A DNA stretch of 64,000 bases from positions 1 to 64,000 of the forward strand of contig NC_049565.1 of NCBI RefSeq assembly GCF_013368755.1, read 5' to 3'. Both the position numbers and the translations under genes were made by a program. Shown piece after piece: positions 60,565 to 64,000 of this stretch. Each line of letters begins with the position of its first letter. Position 1 is the stretch's first letter. This stretch comes from Talaromyces rugulosus. Its lineage: Eukaryota; Ascomycota; Eurotiomycetes; Eurotiales; Trichocomaceae. The notes beneath the pieces are model-generated. The model ran no database searches and was not told the DNA's origin. It saw nothing but the letters and a program-made list of their open reading frames with translations.

Positions 60565-62154
60565 TATTAAAAGGAGGCTTCAGCAACATGCATACCGACA
60601 TAATCCCTCAGGATAGTCTTAGTGAATAAAAATACATTAGCCAGTCGCTTTAATTTATTTTGTTTTAGCTTTTTTTAATTATCTAGATAAGCCGACTAGT
60701 TGATTGGAATTAAAGGCTGTACTTGATTCATCAATTGATTGATTTATTTTTAGTGTTACGTGCCATTGTCGTCAACTGGTGTATGGTTACTCCTTAAGCT
60801 GTCAAACTTCGGGATCTTGGCACTGGCTTAATAATAGCGCGGAAATAGTACAAATTGGGGGTAAAAACATATATTAAATTAGTAAAACCTATAGATATAG
60901 AGAGAGAAAGAGAGAGAGAGAGATGTTGCATTATACCCTATTATAGCTCCCTTCCGAGGCACTTTCAGGGTCGGCGACGGCCAGAAGGCCCCTAGCTAAG
61001 CTTGCTCCTATTTGATGCCAAAATCTAATACATGCCCAGGATGTTCTATAAAAGCTGTAGTGACTCCCGCAGTGACTCCCGCTTTTACAGGCTATAGGCC
61101 TGGAGTGTTAGGCTTGATGCTATCTAACTGTTGGGGTTGTACAGGTCCCAAGGTCTGAATTCCTGCTTGTGATAGCGCTCAGCACGCTAGAGTCTAAATC
61201 CATGTCCTATAGACTGAATAACAATACAAGAGTGAATATCCAAAGCCCCCATGTCTGAGCAAGCCTCGCTAGGTTGTGGCCAGCTAGCTCGCATCACCAT
61301 TAGTGACTGGCGCCCCAGGGGTGAAAACCTATAGATATAGGATTTTAATTTATGTAAATATTTTTTCAATAATTTATGAAAATATATAGAAATTAATGGT
61401 ACTTTTGAAACTTAATGAGGGCTATTGCTAAGGTTGACCAAGAACCATACAAATGCTATATAGACTATATAGCGGCGATAGTATGGAAGCTAGCTACATC
61501 AAGTTAATTAGATCTTTATGTGACGGCTAAGGCTGAGGCTGAGGTTGAGGTTATCCCCAAGGGTAGGAGCTGCCTCGGAGCCGGGTGGGTGCCTCAGGCA
61601 GAAAGAGGCCTCAGGCAGGAAGGGCATCAACCCTAACCCGCGGTGCCAGATCTGGGAATAGCCTCACCCCGGGGTCAAGCTGGTTACCTAAGCAGACAAG
61701 GCAAAACCTTCCTGCAGGTCCTGGTAGTTATATTCCTTCCCCATGCTTGTTGTTTTAGAGAACCGCACCCCTAGATAGAAATCAACATCTTTGGAAAAGG
61801 CATGTCACACTTAACTACTACTGCTACTACTACTACTACTACTACTTTAACATCGCTTATTGATAGCGCACAAATGACGCTTAACATTGTATCTGTTAAT
61901 CTATCAATTTGTTTAATTGTTTTGAAGCGCGGTTGACACGCGTGTTCACAGTTTCCAACAGGCAGTATATACAGGTATCAAAACATTGATATGTACAATA
62001 ACAGAAGAGAAGAAATGGAGTGAGCTGTCTCTGGTTGTATTCATCCCGGCTTGTGGTGTTCCGAGACATCTAGAACCATGGACTACATCAGTATTAATAT
62101 CCATCTGAGATCAAGATAGTACATACTTGAGATCAGTCTGAAGAACCAAATCTA
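60565..62154. other. Intergenic region with microsatellites and a spaced direct repeat
   Basis: No convincing gene. It contains an AG-rich microsatellite (60899-60922), GGCTGA/GGTTGA iterations (61524-61552) and an ACT/CTA trinucleotide run (61815-61850). A 17-bp direct repeat AAAACCTATAGATATAG lies at 60884-60900 and 61324-61340. The 420 bases between the copies may be an old insertion. A lone CCCTAACCC occurs at about 61630. Confidence 0.6.
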
Positions 62155-62523
62155 TTACTTGCTGGTGCATTTCGAGCCATCACCAACGAAGCAATAGGCC
62201 ACGTATTCCTCCCAGACGACAAACTCAACTTTAGGGGGAGACTTGGAGAAGTCGGCGTTCACTGTGCCGTTGCAGACCGATGACTCGCCGGCCCTGTAAG
62301 CACCGATTTCCGAGCAGTAGGGGCCTGCATCGACAACTGCACTCCCCTTGCAGCCACCGTCGAACTCAGTCTCAATCTCGAGGGCGCAGCCTCCTCCGTG
62401 CGTGGTGTTGATGTTTACAAGGCTGAAGTTGGTGATGGGAGCAGTTGTGTTGGCAGCAGGGGTGGCAGAGGCAACACTGGCCAAGACGGCGAGGACAGCG
62501 GCGAGGGTCTTGGGCGCGTACAT
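62155..62523 (-). CDS. Small secreted cysteine-rich protein
   Basis: 122 aa from the Met at 62521-62523. It opens with a clear signal peptide (MYAPKTLAAVLAVLASVASA, likely cleavage after ASA or ATP). The mature part is about 100 aa with six cysteines, three or four possible Asn glycosylation sites (NTT, NFS, NTT, NGT) and no recognised domain. An upstream in-frame Met at 62637 is unlikely because a TATAAATA box (62619-62626) lies between it and the gene. Six cysteines, small size and subtelomeric position fit a secreted effector-like or defence protein, but the function is unknown. Confidence 0.75.
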   Translation of the reverse strand: MYAPKTLAAVLAVLASVASATPAANTTAPITNFSLVNINTTHGGGCALEIETEFDGGCKGSAVVDAGPYCSEIGAYRAGESSVCNGTVNADFSKSPPKVEFVVWEEYVAYCFVGDGSKCTSK

Positions 62524-62618
62524 TTTGGATTTTAATGTAATGGTTCCTGGAAGGGAATGTAAAATGTTTGTAATTGTATTGGTGGTGAAAAAAAATCTGC
62601 TCTGGGGATCAACGTCTT

Positions 62619-62626
62619 TATTTATA
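62619..62626 (-). promoter_or_regulatory. TATA box of the small secreted protein gene
   Basis: TATAAATA on the minus strand about 95 bases before the chosen start codon. It supports the shorter reading frame. Confidence 0.55.
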
Positions 62627-63223
62627 CTATCGATCATGGACTAGTTTGTAATAACATATCTTAAAGGGGTATGTCGTAACCTTTGTAGGAGCAATTTAAG
62701 GCCTACTTTAGATCCAACAAACTTCTGCGGTAGAATAAATATTGGGCTGAAAAAGAAGTCATCATACGCGGTTTGGCTTATATACCTGTCTAGATAGATC
62801 TAACTTGCGCTTTTTGAACCTGGGAATTCGTTTCTTCTATTGAAAATCGGCTAATGTTGATTTCTGTGGATATAATCCAAATCTATTGTTTTAGAGTAAA
62901 AGTATATAGTATAACTTGACGCCCAAGTCAAATATTGTGCAATCCTGGCCCAAATATTGAACTAGCTCTTTAAAATAACTCCCTAAATCTTGGATCAACA
63001 ACAATATAGTGACTAAAAGACTAAAAAATCAGTAAAAAGTACTAAAAACCATGCATCCGGTAATTTATGTTGGGTTTTGGCGAAGCCAAGCCACTACATA
63101 TGTATTGTTCAGGTTTTGTAGTCCATCCTTGCAGTTCTTTATCAATAGAGGGCCCGGTCTCAAGGGTAAATGCATAGTAAGCCTCAACAATATTAATTAT
63201 AGTCAGTATGTGTTGGATAATAA
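62627..63223. other. AT-rich intergenic region
   Basis: No supported gene. The short opposing frames at 63042-63239 overlap each other on both strands and lack codon bias. Confidence 0.6.
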
Positions 63224-63622
63224 TAGAGACTTTTAGCAAACGGCCCCTAAAGAAAATTTCTGGCCGAACTTCAAAATTGGGTCTAGTTGAAATAAATATG
63301 GTTTAGTCGATTTTAGAATTACACTGGCAGACTTATTTAAGAGCTATTCTACGGAGTAATAATTAGGATCTAATAAAATATTTAACATTAAAAAAACTAC
63401 ACTAAGCTATATTAAACGACACTAATTACAAGACCTTTCTAATTAAGAAGGTTTTCTACCTAAGAGAACTATTCTCCTATCTTAAACCCCTTTTTAGTCC
63501 TAGACAGTCTTCCTAATCGGATTATCGGATAACACCACTCACCACCTAAAATTCCCCACTACATCCCGATTTAGAAGGTCTCCCAAAAGTTCTCTTTGGG
63601 GGCCGTTTGCTAAAAGTCTCTA
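63224..63622. mobile_element. MITE, 399 bp, Tc1/mariner-like ends
   Basis: Terminal inverted repeats of at least 28 bp with one mismatch, starting GAGACTTTTAGCAAACGG and continuing CCCCTAAAGA on the left. The mirror copy ends CCGTTTGCTAAAAGTCTC. Each end is bordered by TA (63224-63225 and 63621-63622), consistent with a TA target duplication. The interior is AT-rich with no coding potential. Confidence 0.85.
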
Positions 63623-64000
63623 ATACGAACTGACCAAAGGGTGGAAGGCTTTTTGGTTACATATGTGGCGCGAACATACTGGGGTACATACTAGTTGACC
63701 AACTGTCCCGCCGCATTCAATAGGATAGGGTCAAAAAGATGACAGGGATAATGTTACTTCCGTTGGTATCACCTAAACCCTGGTTTTGTCTAGACTTGGA
63801 CAGGCGACCAGGTCACCTGAGGTCAGGTAATCGGGCTGTCACTTTTTGCGGATCAGTCGATCCGAAGAATCCCGATGGACCCTGTCATCATTTAGCTTCA
63901 ATAATACTTGTTTTGGGTAAATATTGATGTTTATTCAAAAAAAGGGTCGAAACTTACATTAAATAGATCTTAGCTTGGCACCAATACAAGGGTCACAAGA
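63623..64000. other. Intergenic sequence to window end
   Basis: No supported gene or repeat; the 62-codon frame at 63739-63927 has no recognisable features. Sequence continues beyond the window. Confidence 0.55.

Noticed and set aside
62524..62637. Upstream Met at 62637 as start of the secreted protein
   Set aside because: It would place the signal peptide internally and lies upstream of the TATA box.
1..64000. CRISPR arrays, tRNA and rRNA genes
   Set aside because: The only regular short repeats are the 37-bp minisatellite (no unique spacers) and module edges; no tRNA cloverleaf or rRNA sequence was recognised by eye.

Overview
This window is the left end of a chromosome of a filamentous ascomycete (Pezizomycotina, perhaps a eurotiomycete). 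It opens with 86 bases of the telomeric repeat CCCTAA. Many duplicated segments carry C-to-T/G-to-A decay of the kind left by repeat-induced point mutation (RIP). The transposons are of fungal type: a Ty3/gypsy chromovirus, a hAT element and a MITE. The first unique gene is a fungal killer-toxin-type GH18 chitinase fragment.

Layout. Bases 1-86 are telomere; 87-1683 a pyrimidine-rich telomere-associated sequence (TAS) with degenerate telomere-like motifs; 1684-2110 a 37-bp minisatellite; 2161-7146 (minus) one intact telomere-linked RecQ-type helicase gene, TLH-A1 (1661 aa). From 7652 to 59310 lies a head-to-tail array of decayed copies of two related modules. Family A copies are A2 7652, A3 10105, A4 11619, A5 26495, A6 33431 and A7 39222. 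Family B copies, carrying a paralogous helicase, are B1 17321, B2 20451 and B3 40328. Four retroelement or transposon insertions sit in the older copies: a solo LTR (39234-39490), an intact chromovirus with what look like identical LTRs (42496-48402), a decayed gypsy element (48703-54201) and an apparently intact hAT transposon with two introns (54431-58202). The array ends at 59310 inside a chitinase gene whose 5' part is missing. Beyond it are a small secreted cysteine-rich protein gene (62155-62523) and a 399-bp MITE (63224-63622).

Most interesting reading. TLH-A1 is more than a helicase. Between its N-terminal zinc fingers and the RecQ motor, residues about 720-925 look like a tyrosine recombinase catalytic domain: R740, K775, R864, H908 and Y917, with the last two nine residues apart as in XerD. 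The GH..H.A.GIYA.E box is conserved in the family B paralog. The modules behave as if a recombinase with a short target had built the array. Each has a fixed centromere-side edge ending in TAG (GGTTAG in A, TGATAG in B). Each is joined to a neighbour that was truncated on its telomere side at a site that is, or by RIP-type change becomes, TAG or at least AG. The edge sequences carry inverted-repeat motifs. In family B a roughly 10-bp motif occurs four times per 173-bp unit and has changed in all four places together between two sublineages. I propose that TLH modules are chromosome-end mobile units, analogous to crypton or Starship elements, that swap telomere-proximal DNA at TAG. This is inference from sequence structure and needs searches and long-read comparison.

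Decay is absent in the terminal copy, light in A2 and A3 and heavy further in. That fits successive addition at the chromosome end, with the oldest copies deepest.
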